Below, piece after piece: positions 37,336-46,652 of a stretch of 64,000 nt of DNA. A program made the translations under genes and the position numbers. Position 1 is the first letter of the stretch. Each line of letters opens with the position of its first letter. The notes under the pieces were generated by a model. The model was given only the letters and a program-made list of their open reading frames with translations. It made no database searches and was not told where the DNA came from. Source of the stretch: Vagococcus_D sp963518325 (GTDB taxonomy: Bacteria > Bacillota > Bacilli > Lactobacillales > Vagococcaceae); contig NZ_CAUQJB010000004.1 of assembly GCF_963518325.1 (NCBI RefSeq), forward strand, positions 233,203 through 297,202, written 5' to 3'.

Positions 37336-38547
37336 TTACCCTTGTACTGCTCCATACATCGCAAACATCGGTAGCATTATAGCTGCTACGATAAATCCAA
37401 CAATGCCACAAATCAATAGCAACACCAGTGGTTCGATAATTGTCTTAATTCGCTTGGTAGACTCATCGACTTCTCTTTCATAAATCACACTTAATTTTTC
37501 CAACATGTCTTCCAGTGAACCTGTACTCTCACCAACCTTGACCATCTGGGTAGCTAACAAGGGGACTGCGTGACTATTTGAAAAAACATGACTTAACCTT
37601 CCACCTTGTGACACTTCAACTTCGCACTGTTGCACCATTTGTTTAATAAACGTATTCTTGACGACTTCCCCACTCATTTCCAAGGCTTTAACCATTGGAA
37701 CTGAACTTGCTAACAATGATGATAAAGTGGTCATGAAGACCGAAAAGTTATTCTTTTGAATTAACTCGCCAAATCCTGGTATCCGTAACATAAACGAATC
37801 ATATCGTAAGCGAAAAACCGCATTTCGTTTACCAAAAAACAACCCCAAAGCAATGGCAAGGATCACGAAAACTACCATAATTCCCTTTGTTTGTAAAAAG
37901 TCACTGATTGTCATTGTCATTTTGGTGATAGCCGGCAATTCCGCATCGAAATCTTCAAAAACTGTCACAAACATCGGCACAATCGAAACCATTAAAAAGA
38001 TTCCCACTGCGATTGACGCAATCAACATCATAATTGGGTAAATCATGGCGGTCACCACACTACTGCGGTTAGCAGATGATTTTTCATAATAATCCGCCAT
38101 TTTTTTTAAGTTACTTTCCAGTGAGCCTGACACTTCTGCTACGGCAATCACGTTGATCAGCAGAGGCGGAAAGGCATTTGGATGTCTTTTATAACTGTCA
38201 GACAGGGTTGACCCATTCTCTAAATCCTGGGTCACCTCGTTTAAGACCTTTTTAAAGTTTTTATCTCGTTGTTGTTCTTCCAGCATATTCGACGCTTCCA
38301 AAACCGTTATGCCCGCATTGATTAAGGTGGAAAACTGCTGCAAATAACCGACCAACAACTTAGGCTTCACACCAGAAAATAAATTAATCTCCTTGTTGGC
38401 AAAGGTTTCTTCCTGTTCCACCACCGATAGAGGTTTAATATGCTTTTTCTTCAATAATTGATTAGCTTCCATCATCGAACTGGCTTGAATCGTTCCCCTA
38501 GAGGTTTCACCTGAATATTTTTTTCCTTGATAAGCAAAAGTTGCCAT
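37336..38547 (-). CDS. pilC: Pilus platform protein PilC
   Basis: 403 residues, two repeated T2SF domains (about 65-190 and 270-395), each with GSTLSDSYKRHPNAFPPLL-type and GGRLSHVFSNSHAVPLLA-type motifs, and three membrane helices. It is the inner-membrane platform turned by PilB and PilT. Its ATG overlaps the pilT stop (TAATG), so translation is coupled. Confidence 0.93.
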   Translation of the reverse strand: MATFAYQGKKYSGETSRGTIQASSMMEANQLLKKKHIKPLSVVEQEETFANKEINLFSGVKPKLLVGYLQQFSTLINAGITVLEASNMLEEQQRDKNFKKVLNEVTQDLENGSTLSDSYKRHPNAFPPLLINVIAVAEVSGSLESNLKKMADYYEKSSANRSSVVTAMIYPIMMLIASIAVGIFLMVSIVPMFVTVFEDFDAELPAITKMTMTISDFLQTKGIMVVFVILAIALGLFFGKRNAVFRLRYDSFMLRIPGFGELIQKNNFSVFMTTLSSLLASSVPMVKALEMSGEVVKNTFIKQMVQQCEVEVSQGGRLSHVFSNSHAVPLLATQMVKVGESTGSLEDMLEKLSVIYEREVDESTKRIKTIIEPLVLLLICGIVGFIVAAIMLPMFAMYGAVQG

Positions 38548-39683
38548 TAAGCACCACCTCCATCATCCAAAATGCCAGAGGCCACATCGGCATCGACACG
38601 TCCTGCTTGTGATAATTGTGTCACCGAGGTGCTCATGGTATGCATCCCTTCTGCTTTGCCCATCAACAACATATTAGTAATTTGATGGGTTTTACCTGAC
38701 CGGATAATACTGGCAATCCCCTTGGAATTCACTAACATTTCAGTGGCCGCCACCCGACCATCGCCATCCATCGTTGGCAACAAGCGCTGAGACAAGATAC
38801 CGATCAACGCTCCGGCCAACTGTGTCCGCACCTGAGATTGTTGCTCTGCGGGAAAGACATCGACAATCCGCTCAATGGTGGAAGGTGCACTGGAGGTGTG
38901 CAAGGTGCCTAAAACCAAGTGACCTGTTTCCGCCGCAGTTAAGGCAATCGAAATTGTGTCGAAGTCCCGCATTTCACCGACTAAAATCACATCAGGATCC
39001 TGACGTAAAGCAGCTCGTAAGCCATTGGCAAAGGATTCGGTGTCTCGACCAATTTCTCGCTGGGATATAATGCTCTTTTTATGCTTGTGCAAGTACTCCA
39101 CTGGATCTTCTAACGTTAAAATATGGGTTTTTTTGGTTTCATTTAAATAATCCAGCATCGCTGCTAGTGTCGTTGATTTACCAGAACCTGTAGGCCCCGT
39201 TACTAAAAACAACCCCTGATTTTTTTGAATCATACTGCGTAAAACTTCTGGCATCCCAAGTGAACTTAAATTAGGGATGTCAATCGGAATCTGTCTTAAG
39301 GCAATCGCTACCGTATCCATCTGTCTAAAGACATTGACCCGAAAGCGGCTAATATCCTTTAGCTCATAAGCCAAGTCCACTTCCCCCAACTCACCGTATT
39401 CCCGCCACTGCTTGTCAGTACAAATCACCCTAGCAATGGCTTCAATCTCTGGTGAAGAAAGCATCGATGTTCCTTCAATTCCTTGTAAGGCACCATGTAA
39501 ACGGAACATCGGGGGCAATCCTTCCACTAAATGAATATCCGACACCTTCTGTTCAACAGCCCGCCGTAACCACTCTTCAATTCTCCCTTTAGCCTGAGTA
39601 AGGTTCAGCGCTTCTTCTGGTGCTAAGAGCACCGTTTCACTGCTTCGACTTCTCTTACGGGGCTTTTTACGCACTTCACTCAT
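38547..39683 (-). CDS. pilT: Pilus retraction ATPase PilT
   Basis: 378 residues. Walker A GPTGSGKSTTLAAML (about 158-172), Asp box and Walker B RQDPDVILVGEMRD (about 226-239), His box TGHLVLGTLHTSSA (about 251-264). The PilT-type GEMRDxxTI pattern and lack of the zinc motif separate it from PilB. A retraction motor implies dynamic pili capable of twitching or DNA uptake; Gram-positive cocci other than some streptococci rarely have one. RBS GGGGGAGG. Confidence 0.92.
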   Translation of the reverse strand: MSEVRKKPRKRSRSSETVLLAPEEALNLTQAKGRIEEWLRRAVEQKVSDIHLVEGLPPMFRLHGALQGIEGTSMLSSPEIEAIARVICTDKQWREYGELGEVDLAYELKDISRFRVNVFRQMDTVAIALRQIPIDIPNLSSLGMPEVLRSMIQKNQGLFLVTGPTGSGKSTTLAAMLDYLNETKKTHILTLEDPVEYLHKHKKSIISQREIGRDTESFANGLRAALRQDPDVILVGEMRDFDTISIALTAAETGHLVLGTLHTSSAPSTIERIVDVFPAEQQSQVRTQLAGALIGILSQRLLPTMDGDGRVAATEMLVNSKGIASIIRSGKTHQITNMLLMGKAEGMHTMSTSVTQLSQAGRVDADVASGILDDGGGA

Positions 39684-39698
39684 CTGTCCTCCCCCTTT

Positions 39699-41261
39699 CT
39701 AGGCATCTTCAGCCACTACTTTTACGAGTTCCTCAACGGTCGTTTCACCAGCTCTGACTTTATCCAAGCCATCATCAATCAAAAATCGCATCGTTTGTTC
39801 CGTCACATAATGAAACAAGTCATCGTTAGTTGCCTGATTCGTAACCATCCGTCTTAGCTCCGCTGTCATCATCAACAATTCTTGAATGGCAATCCGTCCC
39901 TGATAGCCAGAGTAACCACACTTAGCGCAACCCTTCCCCTTCGCCAACATACTCTCAAAGCAGCCATGCTCTTCCAGAAAAATTCGTTCCTGATCTGTCA
40001 CCTTCACCTTGGTTTTGCAACTGGTGCAGACTTTCTTAACTAACCGTTGAGCCAACACCCCTTCCAGTGCATTAGCTACTAGAAAACTATCCACTTCCAT
40101 ATCTATCAACCGATTTATCGTCCCCACTGAATCATTAGTATGAAGCGTCGACAACACCAAATGGCCGGTCATTGAGGCCCGAATAGCAATTTCCGCTGTT
40201 TCTTTGTCCCGAATCTCCCCAACCATCACAATGTTAGGATCCTGCCGTAGTATACTTCTCAACCCACTTGCAAAGGTTAAACCGATACTGCTGTTAACCG
40301 CTACCTGATTGATCCCTTCCAACTGAAATTCCACTGGATCCTCAACGGTAATAATATTGACTTCCGACGTATTTAATTCTTGCAAGGCGGCATACAAGGT
40401 AGAGGATTTTCCCGACCCTGTTGGTCCTGTTACCAAAATGATGCCATGAGGTTGCTTTAATAATTTTCTGAAATTTTGTAGTAACGTTTCCTCAAATTTA
40501 AATTCATCCAAACTGCGAATCCCAATGGTTCGATCTAAGATCCGAATAACGATTTTTTCACCATGAATCGTTGGTAGAATGGAGACCCGCAAATCCACTA
40601 CCCGACCGCCATTACTTAACATGGCCCGACCATCCTGTGGCAGGCGAGTCTCAGTAATATCTAAAGAAGAAATAATTTTTAATCGTGAGGTAACCGCCTG
40701 TTGACTATTTTTAGGCAATCGTTTTAATTCACGCATCTCCCCATCCACCCTGATTCTGACCGCCAAATACTTCTCCTGAGGGTCAAAATGAATATCGCTA
40801 GCCCGACGATCAACGGCATCTTGTAACAAGGCATTGACCGTTTTAATGACAGGCGAATCCTCATTTCCCAGACCACTTTGAACCACTGCCGCCTGTTCAA
40901 ACTCCTGTCCAGCAAATAATTGCTCAATATTCAAATCAGAGGGATAATCTCGAACAATTAACTGCTGAATATCTCCCTGATCCACTTGAACAGGCTCAAT
41001 CATTAAGCCCGTAATAATACGTAACTCATTCAATACTGAAAAATTTTTAGGTTGGCTCATGGCCACAGTTAAGCGATCCTCTTCCTGTTTCAAAGGGAAG
41101 ACATTGTACTGCTTCGCAAAACTCCGAGGAATCAGCTCAAGAAGATGCTTGTCCAGTACGGCATTAAACAAATCAGGCCCGCTACTTTGACTCTCACTGG
41201 AAGCATGACGCTTTTTTCTTCTTGAATTCGTTGACTTTCTTGATCGCTCCCGCTGGCTCAC
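39699..41261 (-). CDS. pilB: Pilus extension ATPase PilB
   Basis: 520 residues. N-terminal T2SSE_N-like domain (about 30-110), Walker A GPTGSGKSSTLYAAL (about 280-294), RQDPNIVMVGEIRDKETAEIA, and a tetracysteine zinc site (CTSC near 417, CAKC near 449), typical of GspE/PilB. It drives pilus assembly. GTG start behind AAGGAGATGA, 14 bp after the minor pilin gene. An N-terminal basic tail of about 25 residues is unusual. Confidence 0.93.
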   Translation of the reverse strand: MSQRERSRKSTNSRRKKRHASSESQSSGPDLFNAVLDKHLLELIPRSFAKQYNVFPLKQEEDRLTVAMSQPKNFSVLNELRIITGLMIEPVQVDQGDIQQLIVRDYPSDLNIEQLFAGQEFEQAAVVQSGLGNEDSPVIKTVNALLQDAVDRRASDIHFDPQEKYLAVRIRVDGEMRELKRLPKNSQQAVTSRLKIISSLDITETRLPQDGRAMLSNGGRVVDLRVSILPTIHGEKIVIRILDRTIGIRSLDEFKFEETLLQNFRKLLKQPHGIILVTGPTGSGKSSTLYAALQELNTSEVNIITVEDPVEFQLEGINQVAVNSSIGLTFASGLRSILRQDPNIVMVGEIRDKETAEIAIRASMTGHLVLSTLHTNDSVGTINRLIDMEVDSFLVANALEGVLAQRLVKKVCTSCKTKVKVTDQERIFLEEHGCFESMLAKGKGCAKCGYSGYQGRIAIQELLMMTAELRRMVTNQATNDDLFHYVTEQTMRFLIDDGLDKVRAGETTVEELVKVVAEDA

Positions 41262-41275
41262 CCTATCATCTCCTT

Positions 41276-43309
41276 CTAATAAACAAGACTTTCCACATAA
41301 TCAAAGGTGCGGTTTATCACCTGACTGGATCCTCTATTAGCCGTGTTGGTTGGGTCAATAATTACCACTTGACCATCTGAGACCGTCTGTTTCTTCGCCT
41401 CATCTAGACTAGTCACTGAGGTCAGTCCAATCCCTTTTTTAGCTAACTCTTTTTTTAACGACTCTGCATCCTTTTGGCTGTAAGGTTCTATAATAACTTT
41501 GCCTTTTAAGAGTCCTTTAGCACTTGCTTCTTCAATAAACCGAGTATCAAATAACATATTTTCTGGCAATAGTTTCAAAGACAAGTAAGAACCTTGAGCC
41601 ACTTCTAAATGAAACGGCTCCACACCTGTGATGCCCAACTCCATCTTGGCACCTTCTTTTAAGATAATTTGATTCCACGAAGCCTCATCGTCATAAAAAG
41701 AAGTAAACACCTCAGAATCTTTTTTCTCACTACTGTTTTTAGGGTACTCACTATAAGATTTTCGCCGGGTGGTTTTCACCGAATCGATAAAACTGAGACC
41801 CTTGACTGTTAACAACGTACCGCTACCTTCCAAGACCATACTGGAAGGTTGTTGAGGCTGATTGTCGCTAAAATAAGAAAAGGATAAATTATCCGGGCCT
41901 TTTTCCATAAGGACATTGGTCAATAAAAAATTGCCATCAACTTCAATTTTTCGTGAATCATTGACAGTCGAGCTAATCCCGTTTTGACTAACAGGTCCGG
42001 CATATAAACTACCACTCGAAAGCACCATGGCCCCATCAAGAAACTCATTCCAGTTTTTTGCTTTAGGATCCTGAGTCTCGGCACTTGTCCCATAGTGAGC
42101 AAATGATAATTGATTGGCCTCTAGTTGATTCGTTACACTAATTTGGCCCTTAGAAAATAATACCCCTTGAGACGATTTCCCATTTTTCTCTGAATGAGTG
42201 CCGTTAATCAATAAATTAGTCGTTTGAAACTCTTTAACAGCTAACACCAAGTTTGACTGAGGAACAGGCAACTCAATAATCGTTCCAGTTGCTGCCTTGA
42301 CCCTATCCACTTGAATATAAGAACTAAGTTGGGGATTTTTTAGCGAATTACGCAAGGACAATAAATTTCCCGTTTGAAGCTCACTGTCATTGTTGCCCTT
42401 CATTTTTGGTCCATACTCAACAAGAAAGGAACCAGCAAAACGCAAATTCCCAATTTTTTTATCCCCCGTTGAAAAATCAAGGGCACTACCATCTGTCATG
42501 TCCACGATTTGTTCCGCTAAATCACCATACAGGGGGCGAGTCTGACTGCTATAACCAGAGTAATCAAAAAGCTTGACCCTTCCCTCTTGATAACGATAAA
42601 GTTGATCCATTTTTTTTAACCACTCATCCGCAGAAATGTATTGACCGCTGTCACTCAAATAGTAGGAATAAAAAACATTCCGCCAAGTATCCACCGCCTG
42701 AATCGTCTCATTAACATCAACTTCTTCCCACTGAACATCATAAACATAATTAGACTTCATCTTGGAAGTGGTCTCCCCATCCCGCTGTTTCTCAGTCACT
42801 TCCACCGTTAAAGGGAAGACTAACTGGATATTCGTCCGACTATCGCCGACCTTATAGGTATCCTTAGCCCAGCCAAAGGTCCCCGCTCCCTCATCTAATT
42901 TATAAGGATCCGCTTTTACCACTTGAATCTTCGTGGCATCATAGGAGACCTGATAAGAAAACTGTTTAGTCGCCCCTATATTTTGACCCTTAATCGCCTT
43001 AAACATCTCAGGCGAGACCCATTGATTGACCAATTGCTTTAACTTCGTCTCATCGTTTCCCAATTCAATCCCAACAATCGCCGTTGCCATCTTTTCTTCC
43101 ATGACATCTTTAATTTTTTTTGTCCCTTTTTGCATGGCATATTCGCTAACATCTTTACTTTGCTTAAAGGTATCGACCCGATCAACTTGTGAGAAAGCTC
43201 GCATAGCAAGTAAAAAAATCGCTCCGACAATCACACTGGCTAAAATAATGGCTCCTAATGCGTAAATTAAAGCATAGCCTGATTCCTCTTTTCCTTTACC
43301 ATCTACCAT
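41276..43309 (-). CDS. Large PilX-like minor pilin
   Basis: 677 residues from ATG 43309 (GGGGAGG eight bases upstream; the frame also opens earlier inside the preceding gene). Leader ends KEESG, then YALIYALGAIILASVIVGAI: a class III-like signal with no Glu5, as in PilX/GspK-type subunits. The mature body is very large, with beta-strand repeats in the C-terminal half (GTLLTVKGLSF, GAKMELGIT, GSYLSLKLL), suggesting a grafted beta-helix. It overlaps the preceding minor pilin gene by 14 bp. Likely a tip or adhesive subunit. Confidence 0.8.
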   Translation of the reverse strand: MVDGKGKEESGYALIYALGAIILASVIVGAIFLLAMRAFSQVDRVDTFKQSKDVSEYAMQKGTKKIKDVMEEKMATAIVGIELGNDETKLKQLVNQWVSPEMFKAIKGQNIGATKQFSYQVSYDATKIQVVKADPYKLDEGAGTFGWAKDTYKVGDSRTNIQLVFPLTVEVTEKQRDGETTSKMKSNYVYDVQWEEVDVNETIQAVDTWRNVFYSYYLSDSGQYISADEWLKKMDQLYRYQEGRVKLFDYSGYSSQTRPLYGDLAEQIVDMTDGSALDFSTGDKKIGNLRFAGSFLVEYGPKMKGNNDSELQTGNLLSLRNSLKNPQLSSYIQVDRVKAATGTIIELPVPQSNLVLAVKEFQTTNLLINGTHSEKNGKSSQGVLFSKGQISVTNQLEANQLSFAHYGTSAETQDPKAKNWNEFLDGAMVLSSGSLYAGPVSQNGISSTVNDSRKIEVDGNFLLTNVLMEKGPDNLSFSYFSDNQPQQPSSMVLEGSGTLLTVKGLSFIDSVKTTRRKSYSEYPKNSSEKKDSEVFTSFYDDEASWNQIILKEGAKMELGITGVEPFHLEVAQGSYLSLKLLPENMLFDTRFIEEASAKGLLKGKVIIEPYSQKDAESLKKELAKKGIGLTSVTSLDEAKKQTVSDGQVVIIDPTNTANRGSSQVINRTFDYVESLVY

Positions 43310-43988
43310 TACCAGGCGCCTCCCCTTTTGCTTTCTGATCATCCCGATAACTGCAGACAAATTGCCGACTATAACGAACCTTCTTTTTATGATCTGCTAA
43401 TAATTTTTCCAAATCCCACACACCATTACTCCCGTAATAAGGAGCAAAATTGATGGACTCCTGATAAAACAGAATAATTCCACTCGTTTGAATCGTAAAC
43501 GTATCTCGGTAATTAGATGTCCCATAGCTGGTCTTTCGTTGATCATTTTCATTCTTTTGCAACAGTACTTTTATCTTGATATTGTTATCTTTAATCCCAT
43601 AGCTATCTGACTTTTGATTGGCATTATCATTAATATCTGTTAGAAAAATCGGGTTAACCCCGTCCTCAAAGGGTTTATTGACCTCAGAGTCTGTTTGATT
43701 GCCCTTTGTCATACGAATAATATGGGTTTCTTTCCAACTGATTTTGCCATTAAATTTACCAAAGTAATTTGCATCTTCATACACCTCAGGAGTTCGACTG
43801 ATTTTTTCTATTTTAGCAATCATCATATTAGCTGTCTGTTGAAACTCCACCTGTTGGCCCTGTATGGTAGATGCCTTAGAAATACTAAACAACACACTTG
43901 AAAGCAGGATAGCTACTAAGCCAAAAATGGCCAGTGCTCCCAAGACTTCAATTAAACTCAAGCCACGTTCGTCTTTTAGCAACCCCAT
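43296..43988 (-). CDS. PilW-like minor pilin
   Basis: About 230 residues from ATG 43988 (GAGAGG upstream; GTG 44003 also possible). Short basic leader ending KDERG, then LSLIEVLGALAIFGLVAILL: class III signal with Glu5. Soluble mature part. It overlaps its upstream and downstream neighbours or lies within a few bases, forming a tight minor-pilin block. Confidence 0.87.
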   Translation of the reverse strand: MGLLKDERGLSLIEVLGALAIFGLVAILLSSVLFSISKASTIQGQQVEFQQTANMMIAKIEKISRTPEVYEDANYFGKFNGKISWKETHIIRMTKGNQTDSEVNKPFEDGVNPIFLTDINDNANQKSDSYGIKDNNIKIKVLLQKNENDQRKTSYGTSNYRDTFTIQTSGIILFYQESINFAPYYGSNGVWDLEKLLADHKKKVRYSRQFVCSYRDDQKAKGEAPGNGRW

Positions 43989-43999
43989 CACCCATCCTC

Positions 44000-44665
44000 T
44001 CACGAATCGACCACCCAGTTTAAAATTGTCGACGTCAATAACCCGCCAGTTTTCTTATCGTAAATCAAGATAGTTAAATTAACCCCTTCTCTTCGGGGGC
44101 TATACCCTACGGTCTGATCTGGAATGGTCACTTGAACCTCAACTAAAAATGTAGACGTCCCTTGTGTCCCATCGATGTACTCCCCAATATAAAGTTGATT
44201 AACATCAGACCGAAGCTTTTCAGGTAAAAAAGCAGCTTCCGTTGGATGATAAGTGACCTTTTTCGTAAAGTCACCACGATCACCGTCCACTTCTTTGACT
44301 TCGACTTCGCCATATAACGGTAAAGAGGACTCCTTTTGGATACCTGAATTGTCCAAAATAAGGTGATTACGACGCGCTTTCTGCTTGTCAGTTAAGGTTT
44401 TGCCAGCGTCTGCTTGAACCAGCACATAATTGTTTAAATTGGCAATATCCTGTATCTGACCTTTATAAAGCAACCATTCCTTGATGTCCTCTCTAACGAA
44501 AGCAGCTCCTTCTTTTCGTTTTGTCAATTGAATAGCCAAAGAATTTTGATGTATCAAAGTCGCCAATAACATAAAACAGCTGCCGAGAAGAATAACCGCT
44601 ACAATAATTTCAATTAAAGAAAAGCCCTTTTGATCTTTAATTAGACGATGAATAGATTGATTCAT
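44000..44665 (-). CDS. PilV-like minor pilin
   Basis: 221 residues. Leader MNQSIHRLIKDQKG, then FSLIEIIVAVILLGSCFMLL: a textbook class III signal (Phe1, Glu5). ATG at 44665 follows AAGGAG. It is the first intact gene of the pilus operon. No strong promoter was found directly upstream, so transcription may start further up, before the truncated lectin gene. Confidence 0.88.
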   Translation of the reverse strand: MNQSIHRLIKDQKGFSLIEIIVAVILLGSCFMLLATLIHQNSLAIQLTKRKEGAAFVREDIKEWLLYKGQIQDIANLNNYVLVQADAGKTLTDKQKARRNHLILDNSGIQKESSLPLYGEVEVKEVDGDRGDFTKKVTYHPTEAAFLPEKLRSDVNQLYIGEYIDGTQGTSTFLVEVQVTIPDQTVGYSPRREGVNLTILIYDKKTGGLLTSTILNWVVDS

Positions 44666-44683
44666 ATCACAGCTCCTTCATGA

Positions 44684-44854
44684 TTAGCCCGTCCTATTTT
44701 TCCTAAGGGAAGGTCGTTTTTTTTTATGACTTTCCACCTTGTTAAGTTGCCGTGTTAGCTTTTCCTGTTTTTTGTTAAGCGACAGCAGTCAAAAACTATG
44801 GACGACCAAGATAAAACTAACACCAATCGTTATGCCAAAAAATGCGACTGTCAT
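44684..44854 (-). pseudogene. Small single-span membrane protein gene with in-frame TGA
   Basis: From ATG 44854 the frame reads MTVAFFGITIGVSFILVVHS plus Phe, then TGA (44789-44791), and continues in the same frame for 34 codons (LLSLNKKQEKLTRQLN onward) to TAA at 44684. The whole would be a one-helix protein with a basic coiled tail. A single TGG-to-TGA change would explain it. It starts 15 bp after the truncated lectin gene, behind GGTGAG. Confidence 0.5.
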
Positions 44855-44868
44855 CTTCTCACCCTAAC

Positions 44869-45942
44869 TTACGGTATCTCAATTTCCCCAAAATCATTAT
44901 CTTTATAGGCCCAGTGATAGACTGACACTTTCTCCTGGGAAACTGGCTGAATATAAAAAGTTACCCAAAATTCCGAAATTGTCGACACATCGACTGGTTC
45001 AAAAGAAACCACACTTTCTGATACTCGATGGCCCGTTTCCGCCGGCGTCACCACATACCCCATTAATTGATAATTCATCGGAATCATCGGCTTAAACTCA
45101 AATAACGAATAGGCCTTTTGATACTTAATAATAGAGGTCTCAAACCTTCCTTGATTCGTTTCAAAGGATGACATCGCCAGATGAAACACCTGACCATCCT
45201 GACCGACTTGATTACGACTAATAAACGACCCAAACCCTTTTTTAGGAATAACTAATGATGAATTTGACTGATCGATGACCTGGCGAATATGAACCACTAC
45301 TTTGCGATTCCCATAAATTAATTGGCCTTCTTGATAAGTATTAGTGATGCCGTAAACGAGGGAATGCTCCGTCCCATCTAAATTAATTGCCTTAATAAAC
45401 TCATAAAGATCGATATCTGGCAGGTTTACGGTCTGATTTTGGCCAATTCGTAAGGTCTGATCCAGGAGCACCTCCCCAGCAAGTTTGTTTCCTTCTTCAT
45501 CATAAGCAATCAAACTAACCTTCTGCGGTACATCCGCTTCCCAGCAGACATCGGTTAATTCCTGAGTTTCTTTTTGGTTGCCATATTCGGAAAACTCCAC
45601 GTAGTAGCCCTCGTTCCATCCAGGGGTCACATTAGTTGAATATAAGTCGTTCCAAAATTTACTACCGGATTTGGCAAACTGTAAGATATATTCAGCAGAC
45701 GTTCCATCAGTCCAACGATTGTTTGGCTCAGCCCCCTGCCAGGCAGAATAAACACCTGCCACTGGGCCACTCGAACTTGAAGTTGGTGTATTATAAAAGA
45801 CAGTGCCCGCTTCAGGTCCATTTGCCCAATACCATTTAGAAGCAGTATCTAAGTCAATATCGTAATCTTGATTTTGATTAGATGAGAGAACCCCTTCATC
45901 ATTTAGTTTTTTCCCAGATTGGTACAACATTCGCGTGCCACC
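44869..45942 (-). pseudogene. 5'-truncated lectin-domain gene, paralogue of the pilus adhesin
   Basis: Open from ATG 45930 for 353 residues. Residues 1-115 match the second half of the lectin domain of the large adhesin (WYWANGPEAG, AEPNNRW, YYVEFSEYGNQ), and the following ~235 match its next region (LTDVCWEADVPQKV, DLYEFIKAINLDGT). The codons just upstream of the ATG still read GGTR in frame, as in the adhesin's WLGGTR, then diverge to a stop at 45967. No ribosome site precedes the ATG. So the 5' part was lost; the rest stays open and undamaged. Confidence 0.75.
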
Positions 45943-45966
45943 TTTTTCGACTCTCTTGCTCTCCTC

Positions 45967-46407
45967 TTATTAGACGTGCTTGGCCTATGCCTCTTTTTTC
46001 CTTTGCCATCATTTCTTATCTGAGAAGGATGCGTCGATGAGCGTTTCCTTTTTCGCTTGTGCTGTGTCGCCACGCAGTCTCCCCTCCCTCATAGGCTTCA
46101 ACTTCTTAGTTGAGCTTGAAAAAATCCCTCGTAAATCGAATATCGCGACTAACTTATCCTCGTAAAACAACTTTTATTTGAACGTTTCCTCTCTTCGCCA
46201 ACCTTGCTTAACTAAGGTACCACTAACTTGTCACTGATTTAATGGCCACAACTTAAGTTCAATTGCCTGTTTTCAAACCTTTTTAAGTGACATTTGACTA
46301 ATTTTTATGTAATCTATGGGAGAGGTGCTTTTCTCCAAATAGCACAGTTATCGCATTATTTAGTCATCTAAGAGCATTCCCCAATTTCTCTTACCATTTC
46401 TAATAGA
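45967..46407. other. Gene-free stretch between truncated lectin gene and integrase
   Basis: About 440 bp with only short frames (one of 38 codons on the minus strand, ATG near 46009, runs over the lectin truncation point). No ribosome site of quality, transfer RNA or clear att site was seen. It may hold decayed remains from the event that truncated the lectin gene. Confidence 0.45.
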
Positions 46408-46438
46408 TGTGTCTTGTTTTATAGAAAAACAAGACACA
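46408..46438. repeat. Inverted hairpin repeat, copy 1
   Basis: A 13-bp stem (TGTGTCTTGTTTT and complement) around a short ATAGA loop. Its 21-bp core at 46413-46433 is the exact reverse complement of 47973-47993 on the other side of the integrase gene. Confidence 0.8.
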
Positions 46439-46441
46439 CGC

Positions 46442-46488
46442 AAAAAAAGCCGTATGGGCCACCAGTTAACTCACTGGTTTGACGGCTT
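46442..46488 (-). terminator. Terminator downstream of integrase
   Basis: Nested stem: AAGCCGT/ACGGCTT outside, ACCAGT/ACTGGT inside, followed on the minus strand by seven T. Confidence 0.75.
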
Positions 46489-46652
46489 CCAAGACGGCGT
46501 TTATTATGTTATTCATCTCAACCCTTCAACTAAAGATGCCCCTAACTCAGAGACGGTTTGTCTCCTATTAGCGTTTAAATACAAAAGTTAACGAACGGAT
46601 GTTTTTTGAACTAAATTGATAAAAGATAAGATGATTTTATCTAATATTTTTT

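Noticed and set aside
44789..44791. Selenocysteine or reassigned TGA
   Set aside because: No SECIS-like hairpin right after the codon and no sign elsewhere that TGA is read as an amino acid; a point mutation is simpler.
45980..46165. Plus-strand 61-codon frame near the truncated lectin gene
   Set aside because: No ribosome site or recognisable composition; probably chance.
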